From: Primula veris | Taxonomy: Eukaryota > Streptophyta > Magnoliopsida > Ericales > Primulaceae | Direction of reading: 5' to 3' | DNA length: 64,000 bases | Assembly: GCA_963682055.1 (NCBI GenBank) | Contig: OY821743.1 | Coordinates: 14,729,566 to 14,793,565 of the forward strand | The notes under the pieces: generated by a model | Database searches by the model: none | Told to the model about the DNA's origin: nothing | The model's input: the letters and a program-made list of their open reading frames with translations, nothing else | Program-made: the position numbers and the translations under genes | Shown: in pieces, positions 1-10,242 of the stretch | Layout of the letters: each line of letters starts with the position of its first letter | How positions within the stretch are numbered: position 1 is the stretch's first letter

Positions 1-385
1 CTTATAAGGTGTAGCCATGTAGGTGTGCGGTGCGGTGCCTACATAAATCTGGATGTATAAAACTTGTATTGTAGATGACTTGCTAGTTCTTACCCTTTAT
101 ATTTAACAAAGTTATAGACAGCTTCCTACGTAAAAATGCATCAGTATTAAATCTAGTTTGGATACCAGCTATGTGTAGAGGATGTTCATGGCTTCTATTT
201 TCCATATCTTCTACCAGTTTGGGCATTCCCATATTCCATATCTTCTATTCCCCCCCTATTATTTCAAGTTCTTCTGTTTTTTGTGATCGGTATCTCATGC
301 TTTCCATATCACGTTCGTAAGTAAAACCAAGGTAGTATTTTTTTCTCAATCATGGTCTTAATCTTATACATATACAATTCTTGTC

Positions 386-587
386 ACTCCCTCCGTCCGG
401 TAATACTAGTCCAGTTAGGTTCTGCACGAATATTAAGAGATCTTGGTTAGAGTTAGTTAGAGTAATACCCTTAAAGTAGTAATGATATCAATGATTTGCA
501 AAGAACAATACTCGTTAAATAGGGGTATATAAGGAACTAACATTTTTAAAATACAAATTGGACTTTTATTATGGGACTGAGGGAGTA
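386..587. mobile_element. Stowaway-like MITE in the PRMT6 upstream intron
   Basis: The left end reads CTCCCTCCGTCC (from 388). The right end, reverse-complemented, reads CTCCCTCAGTCCC (to 585). Inner parts of the terminal repeats also match imperfectly, giving roughly 25-30 bp. This end sequence is typical of Tc1/mariner-derived Stowaway MITEs of plants. The right flank is TA; the left flank has decayed to CA. There is no coding capacity. Confidence 0.6.
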
Positions 588-1216
588 TTTGTTTTCTTTT
601 AATTTTCATATTTGGATATAGATGCTGTTTCTCATAAATAATTACCTTCACAGAAACACAAAAAAAAAGACACCAGCTAAAGAAAAGAGATTTTGTGAAG
701 GAAAACGAATAATGCGAAGTGTCTTTTCTTATTTTGTTCTTAATCACCACAATAAATAGGTAAGCCGAACACGGTAATTTCTGGTCAATCTAAGTAAGTG
801 AAAGAAATATAAAAAAATGAAGAGAAGGGTAAAACAACTAACTGTAGATGATAGGTGGCATACTTGGAGTTGTAAATGTGCATTTACCCTGCTTTGTCTT
901 TCCCGAATTTCGTGAAACAAATACAAAAGTTACTTCTGTCATGCAAAAAGAGTGGATGCTAGGGTATTTGATTTTGGCATGGCATGGTTCTGTTGTCATT
1001 TTGTTTTGCATTGGAATGAGAGAATGATGAGTCTTTGGGTTGACCCGTCATAACTTACTTTATTCTGTTTCAATTGTTATCATTGTTTATGTTTGAGTAT
1101 CATTTCCTGTTAATTCGAATTATGTGGCTTTTTATTGTGACATTTTGTTTTCAAATCGGTCCTGCTTATCAATTGGATCATTTAATTTTTTTTATCTCGC
1201 AAATTTTATCCTGCAG

Positions 1217-4200
1217 TGTCTGCTATGTTGCCATTAGCAAAACAATGTGCATTTGAAGAGCCATGTGTTGAAACAATATCGGGGGAAAATGTGTTGACTT
1301 GGCCACATGTGGTAAGTTCTTTTTATTAGCTTGAAAATTTCTTGGAATATCTTCTCTTATTTGTGAAGATAAAAGTTGATATAGAAGCAAGAAATGTTGT
1401 TAAGGTTCAATGGCAATACACGAAAGAATAGAACATAGGAAAGAACTCATCCATAAGCTGAATGAATTATTAAGCAAACAAGCTTTTGAATGTTTGAGGT
1501 TCAGAGAAAAACTAGGTTCATCCAGCTTAAATCTAGAGCTTATTCAGGCCAAGAAACCAGAAAATCTCAGCTTTTAAGCTGCTCAACGAATTGTTGTCAA
1601 GCTTTTAAGCAAAAAATGCAGAGCTTTAAGCTGCAATCAAACAAGTTCCAAACATTATTTTCTTCCGTGGTCAATAATGCATTTTAGAGCATCGGTTGCT
1701 GGCACACTTTGACCTGCTCTTTCATTGTGTGTTGGTTTATGTTGCAATTTGCAATTTATCTTCAATGCATATTTTCTAGAAATGGATGGGTAAGTCTGGG
1801 GAATCTCAGACACTAGTTCTCAATTCTTTGATTCTTCAACTGAGTCTCTTTAGCTCTATACAATGTCTCTGTATGAAAAGTAGAAAGCTCTCAGTTTAAT
1901 AGTAAGAGAATCTTTGCTTTTACAATTACAAGCCTTGTGAATATAACTTGTTCTAGAGATTCTGGTTTTGGTGATCTTAATTGAAGCCACACAAGAAGGC
2001 AAATTAATTGCATTTATCCTGAATTGCATCCAGTTATTATTATTTAATTTTTCATTTCGAATCAGTAAATGGAAATTTAAATCGTATGTGTGTTGGTTCC
2101 AACGCATTTGCTCGTGTAATATCAGCAACAAACCTGCCTTCTAGATGCCATTGAGTTTGATCCAACTGTAGAGGGACATTTTTTTAATCACAATTAAAAC
2201 CACTGCTTTGGTTTAGCCGAAGCAGCCGGGCGGCTCGAGTGGCGGTCCATTTTTTGTTTTTGAAAAAAAGTATACAAAGTGGTAAATTTTTCTGTCCTAT
2301 ATTGAGGTGTAAGAGGGAAAGTTTTCAGTACTGATGAAGGTGTGAGAACCTTTGAGCAGGCTCTGGATCACTATATCTTATAATTTAGGGTGATATTTTA
2401 CTTTCTGTAAACTTAGTAAAGACGGTAATGCATAAAATATAATGGATGTTTTCTTTTGGTACTTTTGATCCCGCAAATGTGGCAAGCTGTGTGCTTTATT
2501 ACTAACCCATACTCTTCTTCTGCTAATGCTCTAAAAACCTCGCTTTATAGGCGTGCATGCCACATTGATAGTGGTAATTATTGATGTTTTCTTTTGGTAC
2601 TTTTGATCCCGCAAATGTGGCAAGCTGTATGCTTTATTACTAGCCCATACTCTTCTTCTGCTAATGCTCTAAAAACCTCGCTTTATAGGCGTGCATGCCA
2701 CATTGATAGTGGTAATTATTGATGTGGTCTATGTGTACATTTGGATCCGCCCCTCACAACTCTGCCTCAGTTCTGCTTAGTGATCTTTAGAGTATATATT
2801 TTCTTTCTACAGTTTGTGCTCTTTAGACTTGGTTTCTTTTTTCTTTATTTATACTTTTAGAAAGGTTTTTCTCATGGTCATGCTACTAGGCAGGCTACTG
2901 ATGTTTTGCTTTCTAGGCATTCTTGCTTAAATATTTTAACTTCTCCTTTTGTTTTTGAATTGATTGACAAAGGTTAAGCATGTGGACTGCTACACAGCTA
3001 CAAAAGATGAGCTGGAATCAGTTAAAACAAGTTTCAAATTTATTTCAATGATGCGAGGTAATATTTTGCCTCCTTTTAATTTTGGGTTGGCAATTTTCTC
3101 TTTCCTTTTTCATTTTCTTGATATTAAAGAGTGTTAGTTCTCTGTAAGAACGGACGCATGATGCATTAATGTTATTTGAGTGAATCTCAGCAGTGATCAC
3201 TATATATGGTTAGGAAATTCGATTTGGTCCCCATAGTTTCAGTTACCCTATTCTTCTTAGTATTTTGAATAAATTACAGCGGTGGACTTTATATCTTCAG
3301 TTACAACTTTACTGGTGCTGTTAGTTTTGGTAAGATGCATTGGTTTTCCCTTCCAACGGTGACCAACAATGTGATCCATGGGACCCCTAATTATTAAGTT
3401 TAAAATTTGGGCTATTTCTGTAACCTACTTAAATTATGGGGACCTACAGTGTTTCGGTTGAAACTATGTGAACCAAATAAAAATTGTACCTAAAGTATGG
3501 GGGCGTGTGTTGCAAATGGAACTATGGGAATCAGTTTGGAATATGATCCAAAGTATGGGGACTATTGTGGCAGTTCACAGTTGTTACTTGGTAACAAGTC
3601 ATGCTCACACTGTCTTTTTGTTTCCTTTTCAGCTCCATTTCATGGGTTTGCATTCTGGTTCGATGTTGATTTTACTATCCCTGGAAATTCTCCACCTGAT
3701 AGCAATGGGATTTTAGTTAACGATTCATCAAATAATCATCCAAGTGAAGTTGGGGACAGAAAAAAACGTGCAAATCCAAATAATGCACTCATACTATCCA
3801 CTGCACCCGAGGATCCTCCAACACATTGGCAACAGGTCTATTTATCTCTCTCTCTCTCTCTCTCCCTATCTATCTATCTATCTCTCGGTTAAGATGTGAA
3901 ATGTCCAGCTGATGCAAATTAATTGTGTCCATATCTTTATCACAAGAACGTGCAATTTGTGTATGGAGTGTTTTTGCTGGTGCTACATATAAATGATCTG
4001 CGAAAGCTGTCAGCGACAAAGTTGCCAGTTAATTAGCATCTCAAGAATGGAATTGGGTTATATTCCTATTATGTTTATGTTTGGTATATGCTCATAGCAA
4101 TAGATGATAGACCCGGATCCTATCCTTTTTTATAAGCAGATTGCAATCATGGAGGTTTATTTTATAAATTTCAAATGATTGGAAATAATATGTTGAATAT

Positions 4201-5053
4201 TTATCTTTTTGGTGTGGCATTTTACTGGTGAACTACGGAGTCAGGTATAGAATTATGGAAGTTTCAGCCAGAGTTGAGTTTATCTGGCTTGTGAAGAAAG
4301 GTTTAGAGTTTTAAGGTTGAAAGAAGATTAATAATCGGAACATTTCTGATGTGAATGTTGGTATCTGGTTTGAAAAAAGGAAAAAATGTGAGATATTGGA
4401 TTCTCCTTTTTTCCCCTAAACCAACAGCAATCGAATGAGAGGACTTCACATTGGTATATGAGACAAGTTGTATGCTTTAAGATTATCAGACAAATTATAC
4501 GGAGGTCCTATGTAAAACTATGATTTTGAGAATTGTAATTCACCTTATCTGGTATTTGCATCATCCCTGGTGTTGGTTATAAAATATGATCTTATAGGAC
4601 CATTTGGTTCTGTTGGTTTTGAGTAATTTATTAAGCTTAGCTGTCAAACTTGAATTTTGTTTATTTAGCTGTCTTCATCACATTCCTTTTCAAAAATTTC
4701 AGAGTCGCATTTATCTCATGTTGGAAATTCCACATTCCACTTATAACTATATCAACAAAGTTTATCAAATCCTATTATCTAATTTGGGAAACAATTTTCA
4801 TTGCGACAGACCTTGATCTACTTTTACGATCCAATAGAAGTTGAACAAGATCAAGTTATAGAAGGATGCCTGACATTAACGCAGAGCAAGGAGAACCGCA
4901 GGTTCATGAATATTCATCTTGAGTACACGTGAGTTATAGTCATTATCCATTTCACTATTTTAGTGTTAAGCCTTCTGTAAGTGAGCATTAATAAGAATTT
5001 TCTTTTGCAGATCCGGGGGTCGATCTTTTGTCAAAGAGTCTGTAATGCGATGA
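1217..5053 (+). CDS. PRMT6: PRMT6-like protein arginine N-methyltransferase, 3' exons (5'-partial)
   Basis: Five exons read in one frame: 1217-1311, 2973-3057, 3633-3835, 4810-4928 and 5011-5053, all with GT-AG introns and ending at TGA 5051-5053. They encode about 180 residues, roughly the C-terminal 40-45% of a plant PRMT6. This is the beta-barrel/dimerisation part, with segments such as AKQCAFEEP, HGFAFWFDVDF, THWQQ, YFYDPIEVEQDQVIEG and the C-terminus FVKESVMR. The SAM-binding core and double-E loop are not in this locus, so the 5' exons must lie left of position 1. The family methylates arginine on histones and other proteins, in nucleus and cytoplasm, using S-adenosylmethionine. Recognition is by recalled family sequence, not a search. 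Splice phases agree across all junctions (0, 1, 0, 2). Positions 1-1216 are read as upstream intron. Confidence 0.88.
2445..2720. repeat. 138-bp tandem duplication, two copies, in PRMT6 intron
   Basis: Copies 2445-2582 and 2583-2720 start at the same GATGTTTTCTTTTGGTAC motif and differ at only a few bases by eye. They lie within the intron between exons 1217-1311 and 2973-3057. No coding content or known element is recognised. Confidence 0.9.
3215..3480. mobile_element. Decayed inverted-repeat MITE in PRMT6 intron
   Basis: An ATTTGGTCCCCATAGTTTC arm near 3222 is mirrored by GAAACTATGTGAACCAAAT near 3461. More copies of the motif (AAAGTATGGGG) follow near 3492 and 3551. This looks like a diverged small inverted-repeat element just upstream of the exon at 3633. 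The family and target duplication are not clear. Confidence 0.4.
3838..3888. repeat. Pyrimidine microsatellite (TC)n/(TATC)n
   Basis: A (TC)n run followed by TATC repeats directly after the donor site of the exon ending at 3835. It is a simple repeat inside the intron. Confidence 0.85.
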
Positions 5054-5601
5054 TCGTGCAGATGATATGCCCCACAATTTATCATAAGAGAAGCCTTTAG
5101 CAGGTTATTCTCCTCGTCAAAGTTATTCCCTTGAGTGGAACCATGAGTGCAGAAAGAATTCGCCCGGATTTAACCAATTGTATTTGTTAAAGATGAAGAT
5201 TTATGTGTTTAGGCTAACACAGTGTATTTCATAATTGTATTGTTAGGTTTAGAGTGAAAATTCTTTATGAACTTGTATTGCTTTATTAATTATGAAAGCT
5301 ATTTGATTTAACTTTTCTTTTTCTCCATGTCCAAATGAGTGGTTTTGCCCGACGATACTTAATTTTGGCGTTGTGAATTGTAACTGTTACCGAAACATGG
5401 GATGATGGTTCAATACAAGATTCAAAACGATACAGTGAAAGTTGAAGTTGTCTATGCCTACAATTTAATATTAATATAGGACAGAAATTAAGCACTCGTT
5501 TTTATGTATACATAGAGAATTACCATTTATCAGTGAATGCATCAAAAGAAAGCATGAGGGTTTTGGTTCTTTTTCGTGTTTTTTGTTTTTTTAATAAGAA
5601 T
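5054..5601 (+). other. PRMT6 3' UTR and 3' flank
   Basis: Non-coding sequence after the PRMT6 stop. Its first part, to about 5300, is closely matched by 19140-19400 downstream of the PRMT6 remnant, so this is the transcribed 3' end and flank carried along in the duplication. A polyadenylation site is plausible in the AT-rich tract near 5230-5290 but cannot be fixed. Confidence 0.6.
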
Positions 5602-6609
5602 TAGTGGTGTCAATTTACCCGGTCCGATCCGACCCGACGGTTTTTTGGTATTCGGATAATGGTTTTAGCGGTTCTCTCATCATCTACAGGTCGGGTCTAT
5701 ATAATTTTTTTTACTTATTTTATCCGACTCATACCCGTATTTGTAATGGGTATAACGGTTCTCGGTGCGGTTATTTACCCAAAATATCCAAAATTCGTAA
5801 AATTTATTCTACTTTTCTATATGTTCTTTTCTAAATAGTATTTTTACATATTGATACTGAATATATTTTGCAAGTTATTTCTTAACTTATTTGTTAAAAA
5901 TAAATAAAGTAATGGGGTAATTTCAATTTTTTTGCTTCAGTAAACAATTTGTTTGATTGATTACTGAATCACGTAAACATTACAGAGTCACTTAAACATT
6001 ATAAACAAATGGTTATATTTTTCATTTTCTTAATTACCCATTTTATTATTAATAATTTTCCTAAATTATTAAGAAAGATAAACTGAATTAAAAATAAATC
6101 GTAAAACTTGAAATCACAACAAATATTAACAACTATTTTTATATTATTAATTATAAATATATAAAAATATGGGAATAAAACCCCACAAGACATAATAAGA
6201 AAAAAAAGTAAAGAAGCGTCAACTAATGAAAAACAAGACATGTATAAAATTATCATAATTGTTCAATATTAAATCTCCAACCGTGTCTTCACACATATTT
6301 AAAAACGTTTCATCTTTCTTCATTTACTGTTGTATGAGTTCTTCTTGTATTATTTATCGTGCATTTATCCAATTTTCGTTGCACATACATAATATGCAAA
6401 ATAAGGGTATATATTACGGTTCTATAATTCAGGTATGCGGGTCAGTTCCGCGGGTCGGGTCCACGATATAGAGTTGAGAACCATACCCGCCCAAAAAACC
6501 AATGGGATCGGATTAGATAGACCAAAAACGGTTCCGTATCGGATCGATTCTTATGATTTTTAGGTATTTACGGCACGATTTTCGGTTGTTCCTCTTTTTT
6601 ACACCCCTT
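5602..6609. mobile_element. Non-autonomous hAT-like element, about 1 kb
   Basis: The left end is TAGTGGTGTCAA. The right end, reverse-complemented, is TAAGGGGTGTAAA. Such GGGTGT termini are common on plant hAT-type MITEs. The subterminal regions are rich in CGG/CCG motifs (ACCCGGTCCGATCCGACCC on the left, GGATCGGATTAG on the right) and the middle is very AT-rich. The paralogous region at 19590-19680 lacks the element. No 8-bp TSD is evident, and about 20 bp of the flanking Stowaway relic seem to be missing here. Confidence 0.5.
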
Positions 6610-6749
6610 AGTCTTGTTTTATGAAGAAATAGTAGATGAGTTAGAAATATCTTATTGGGACTGGGAGAGTAACAGACGTATATATCTTTGAACCTGTTTT
6701 CTTTCAGCTGAGGCTCTATTTTGCTCCACCTTTTGCCACTCCAAAGGTA

Positions 6750-7321
6750 CCAGGTTCAGCCATTTTTGAAAAATTTAACAATCAAATCGTATAAATACCC
6801 AATTCCAAAACCCTAATTTCTCAATATAGCAACTACAACTGTTAATCAAACACCTTATGCGCAAAATCCAAATGTCACACAACTAGTAATTGCGAAAATA
6901 ACCAGAAAATATCACAGAAAAATATCAAATAACTCATCGAATATCTGGATTACTCGACCCAAATATGCACGAAAAAGCAATAATACCCCAAAATAACGAA
7001 ATTGAGCACTAATAAAAGAGAAAATAGTAGTATCAAACCAGTGTATATGTCATAATCGCAGCGGAAAGAGCAAAATAAAGCTCTGATAAAAAGGCAAAAT
7101 CACCATATCTAGAGAGAGAAACAAGTTCAGAAAATAACTATTTTATTTTATTGTTTAAAATACAATTGGAAGGAAAATCTATAACCGCGGTTAATTACAG
7201 ACTTTCACAAATTACAGATTGACCTATATGAAATAAAAAATTAGACATTTAACACTATTTACATATTACAGTTAGTTACACTGTAACATAAAAGTGACAT
7301 ATAATTCCACATACTCTGATA
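6750..7321 (-). mobile_element. Copia-1 LTR plus leader fragment
   Basis: This matches 34627-35225, the 5' leader and 5' LTR of the large copia element on the minus strand. The LTR part is about 7088-7321; the primer-binding-site area has lost about 5 bp (CTCTGATA then AAAAGG). The right boundary is followed by GACCTTTTAAGAAACTCG, the same integration-site sequence that flanks the full copia element in unit C. The left boundary joins PRMT6 3' flank directly. Confidence 0.8.
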
Positions 7322-7981
7322 GACCTTTTAAGAAACTCGAAAAGTCAGCCAACTTTGTTGGTAAAAAATAATAGTTGGATGAAGTGCAGAATCGGGTTAG
7401 GATTCGTCAGCTTGAAAAGAACAATATTATCGAATTCGATGAAGCCTCTGATCTAATTTTCATGTAGGACATTATTGAGTTCAGCTTCCTAATGTAACAC
7501 TTCTTTAATGTTTGGAAATAGCAGATGTTGAACTGCTAATGGATACAAGTCTGGAACTTCTAGCTGTAGTTTCTAACAACATGATCACACACTTGAAGGC
7601 AAATAATCCTTTCACCACAAATTTGATCAGTAAGTGAATTTCGAGAGAGTAAATTTCTAGAGCTTGAATATTGAAGTGAAAATCGCAGACGAAAATGGAA
7701 AGAGTGCAAGAAATTTCACCATCAGTTACTCGGTTAAATACGACAAAAAATAATGTCCACGAACAATCAAAGTACAAATAAAATTTCATTAATCTAACGA
7801 GCTGAACCTGTAGTCACTTCACAGGCCGCCTACGTACCCCTTTATAAAAGAATAGGGGATCAAGCCGCACGTAGTTCTTTGTTTGTTACAATTTACCCAA
7901 CAAATATAGGGCTTCATAATAGAACACTAAACACACACACAAGTTCTAGAGTAAAGTAATCTAAGCTAATCTGAAATTCAA
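7322..7981. other. 3' flank of the kinase gene (unit A)
   Basis: Non-coding. From about 7345 it is paralogous to 11575-12170 in unit B, and part of it to 22265-22430 in unit C. It contains no gene. The stretch just before 7982 should hold the 3' UTR of the minus-strand kinase. Confidence 0.65.
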
Positions 7982-8905
7982 CTATCTTGCAGCGATCATA
8001 TGGCTTGAAACAATTGGACAAGTCACCATCCTTCGGAACTTCTCTACGATTGATTTTCGGTGGTGGCCTTTGGTAGCAACGAACGGATGATCCAAGAGCA
8101 TCTTAGCGGTCCATCTCTTGGCGGGATCTTTCACAAATATCTTTCCTAGAAAATCTCTGCCCTCTGGGGATAGTTTCTCTGAATCAAACTCGGGAATCTC
8201 TGACGCCATCCTCGTTACAAAATCTATCACGTTTTCTCCTTGGCGATACTGCCAAACCGGAGATCCGGTGAACATCTCTGCAACTATACATCCTACAGCC
8301 CACACATCTGATGGAGGCTCTTGTTCGTATTTGGCCAAGGCCTCTGGCGATAGATAGCCAAAAGTACCGCTTAAGGGTTCGCCTCTCTTGTTCTTCTCCC
8401 CGGATCTCTTTGCAATCCCAAAATCAGCGATCTTGACGGTTTCTTTTGAGTTCGAAGAAGACAAAAGTATGTTTTCAGGTTTGAGATCACGGTGTACGTA
8501 CTTGTGCTTATGTATGTAGTAAACACCCTCGAGTATGGACTTGGTATATTGACGGATGTCAGGTTCTTGAAACTTTCCATTAATCTCTTTCTTCAACTTA
8601 TCGGCTAAGGTACCCCCTGACGCATACTCCAAGAACAAATTGCAAATTTTTTCTCCGTTTTCATCAGTATGGTCGAGGCCCAAACAACGGATGATATGAT
8701 CACAGTGTTTGAGCTTGGCTAAGACTGCTTTTTCATGTAAAAGCATATCGGAATGAGAAAGATTAGAAGATTTTACCGCCATAAGTGGAGAGGAACAAGA
8801 GCCTTTCTTCTTAGGTGTTGCTAATCTCACTGTCGAAAACTTTCCTTTCCCCAAAACTTCGCCGGGAACCCACTCCATTGATGAAGAATCCTGAATATTA
8901 CGCAA
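7982..8905 (-). CDS. MAPKKK-like serine/threonine protein kinase
   Basis: A complete single-exon ORF of 307 residues with one kinase domain spanning nearly the whole protein. Visible motifs are the glycine-rich loop GKGKFSTV at 19-26, the ATP lysine in MAVK (K45), the alpha-C glutamate E58, catalytic loop HRDLKPEN 138-145, DFG 161-163, activation-loop end GTFGYLSPE 180-188, DVWAVGC 200-206 and the conserved arginine R264. All catalytic residues are present, so an active Ser/Thr kinase is expected. Size, lack of introns and GTFGYLSPE resemble the short plant MEKK-type MAPKKKs (the Arabidopsis MAPKKK17-21 group, several ABA-linked), which phosphorylate MAPKKs. That assignment is from memory of the family; the substrate is unknown. 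The basic tail 281-307 shows no membrane segment. Truncated relatives lie at 13370-13700 and 15241-15270. Confidence 0.92.
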   Translation of the reverse strand: MRNIQDSSSMEWVPGEVLGKGKFSTVRLATPKKKGSCSSPLMAVKSSNLSHSDMLLHEKAVLAKLKHCDHIIRCLGLDHTDENGEKICNLFLEYASGGTLADKLKKEINGKFQEPDIRQYTKSILEGVYYIHKHKYVHRDLKPENILLSSSNSKETVKIADFGIAKRSGEKNKRGEPLSGTFGYLSPEALAKYEQEPPSDVWAVGCIVAEMFTGSPVWQYRQGENVIDFVTRMASEIPEFDSEKLSPEGRDFLGKIFVKDPAKRWTAKMLLDHPFVATKGHHRKSIVEKFRRMVTCPIVSSHMIAAR

Positions 8906-9013
8906 GTTTGGAACTTGTCTTGGTTGTGCTGCAACAAAGCTGACTATATTTTTCTTTCTTTCAAAAAAGCAAGTTTGGAACTATTTTTGGAACGTGTTAC
9001 AGTGTATACATAT

Positions 9014-9021
9014 GTATTTAT
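9014..9021 (-). promoter_or_regulatory. Candidate TATA box of the kinase gene
   Basis: On the minus strand this reads TATAAATA, about 110 bp upstream of the kinase start codon at 8905. That is a usual plant TATA-to-ATG distance with a short leader. Sequence position is the only support. Confidence 0.4.
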
Positions 9022-9432
9022 ACTATTCAAGTTATGGGGTTTAGGTTTACCTTTGTTTCAGAATCCTACTTCTATAGGAATTAGGAGTTCTATTTCGTAT
9101 AGCCATCAAAAGTTTTATTTTGTTTAATTACTGTCATAGTCTTGGCTTTTATATTATTTGATCCATCTACTTAAATAATAAAGGGAGAAGTGTCCAATTT
9201 TTTTGATAAGTCTGCTTTTAAAACCCTGTTAAGTACCAAGTTTGTAACTCTTAAGTCTCTAACCAAATTATCTTCGTCCTTTTAATTAGTGTTTCACTTG
9301 CCTAATGAAAAACATATTTGTAACAATATGATTTCTTTGTGACAGCTTGTTCATCAAGCGTTAATACCAAACTCTAAAATTGAAGTAGATTACAACGTTG
9401 CAATTCACTTTTACGTCTTGCCAAATTTTGTA

Positions 9433-10147
9433 ATGACACTAGATGTACCACTCTCAGTCCCACCGCCAGTCCCACTGGGTTTTGGTAGTAATTAAAAAAC
9501 TATAGTCTACCACTCCATATTAAATCCATATTAAAGCAGTTATTTTAATAACTCCCATTATTCGTGTGAAGCTTACCTTAAATTAAAAATAAATATTCAA
9601 TTAAAATAGTATTGGCCGGAACCACTATTAAATCTAAGTAAAATATTGAGAAACCCTTGTGAAACCTATACTAAATTAAAAATAAACATTTAACTAAAAT
9701 ACTATTGGCCGGAATCATTATAAAAACTAATTTTACAACACAATAAAACGTAAAAACCCAAATTAAAATATAAAACACTAGTTGAGCCTATACTAAATTT
9801 AAATATTAATTAAAATAATAAAAAAAATAATAGATTTTTATATATTTTAAGTTGACTGAACTTTGTGCAGTTCAACAACGTGACCGAACAAAACAAAAAA
9901 TGTTATGAAAAGATTCAAGTATAACTTAATTTTTTGAGATTTGGTGCTTTGGTATATAGTATGTTTTAGTATTAGTGTAGAAAAATTGTATTAATGTTTA
10001 ATCATTTCACAATACATGTTTCATATGTTGGCATATACACTTTATCTAAAATAATATTATTATAATGGAGAAATAGAGTAATTTTAAAATTTCACTCAAA
10101 TTACCCAATGGGACTGAGATCCATGATGGTACAACTACACTTATTGT
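9433..10147. mobile_element. Non-autonomous Mutator-like element (MITE) in unit A
   Basis: It is flanked by the 10-bp direct repeat AAATTTTGTA (9423-9432 and 10148-10157). The ends are inverted: left TGTACCA...CAGTCCCA...CTGGGT, and the right end reverse-complemented gives TGTACCA...CAGTCCCATTGGGT. Unit C near 22700-22720 has the uninterrupted sequence around one AAATTTTGTAG, an empty site. A 9-10 bp TSD points to the Mutator superfamily. The interior is AT-rich and non-coding. Confidence 0.72.
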
Positions 10148-10242
10148 AAATTTTGTAGTCGGAACTAATAAATCATTGAATTTAATTATACCACCAACGA
10201 TTGTTCAAACATAAGAGCAAAATAACATCTCTTTGTAAAAAG

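Noticed and set aside
7505..7789. 94-codon minus-strand ORF and its partner at 11784-12011
   Set aside because: Both copies show similar peptides, but they differ by frame breaks and carry no domain. Similarity comes from the segmental duplication of non-coding flank.
8118..8357. Plus-strand ORF inside the kinase
   Set aside because: Antisense shadow of the intact kinase coding sequence.
9433..10147. CACTA-type transposon, because CACTA occurs near the left end
   Set aside because: The right end lacks TAGTG and the target duplication is 10 bp rather than 3 bp, so Mutator-like fits better.
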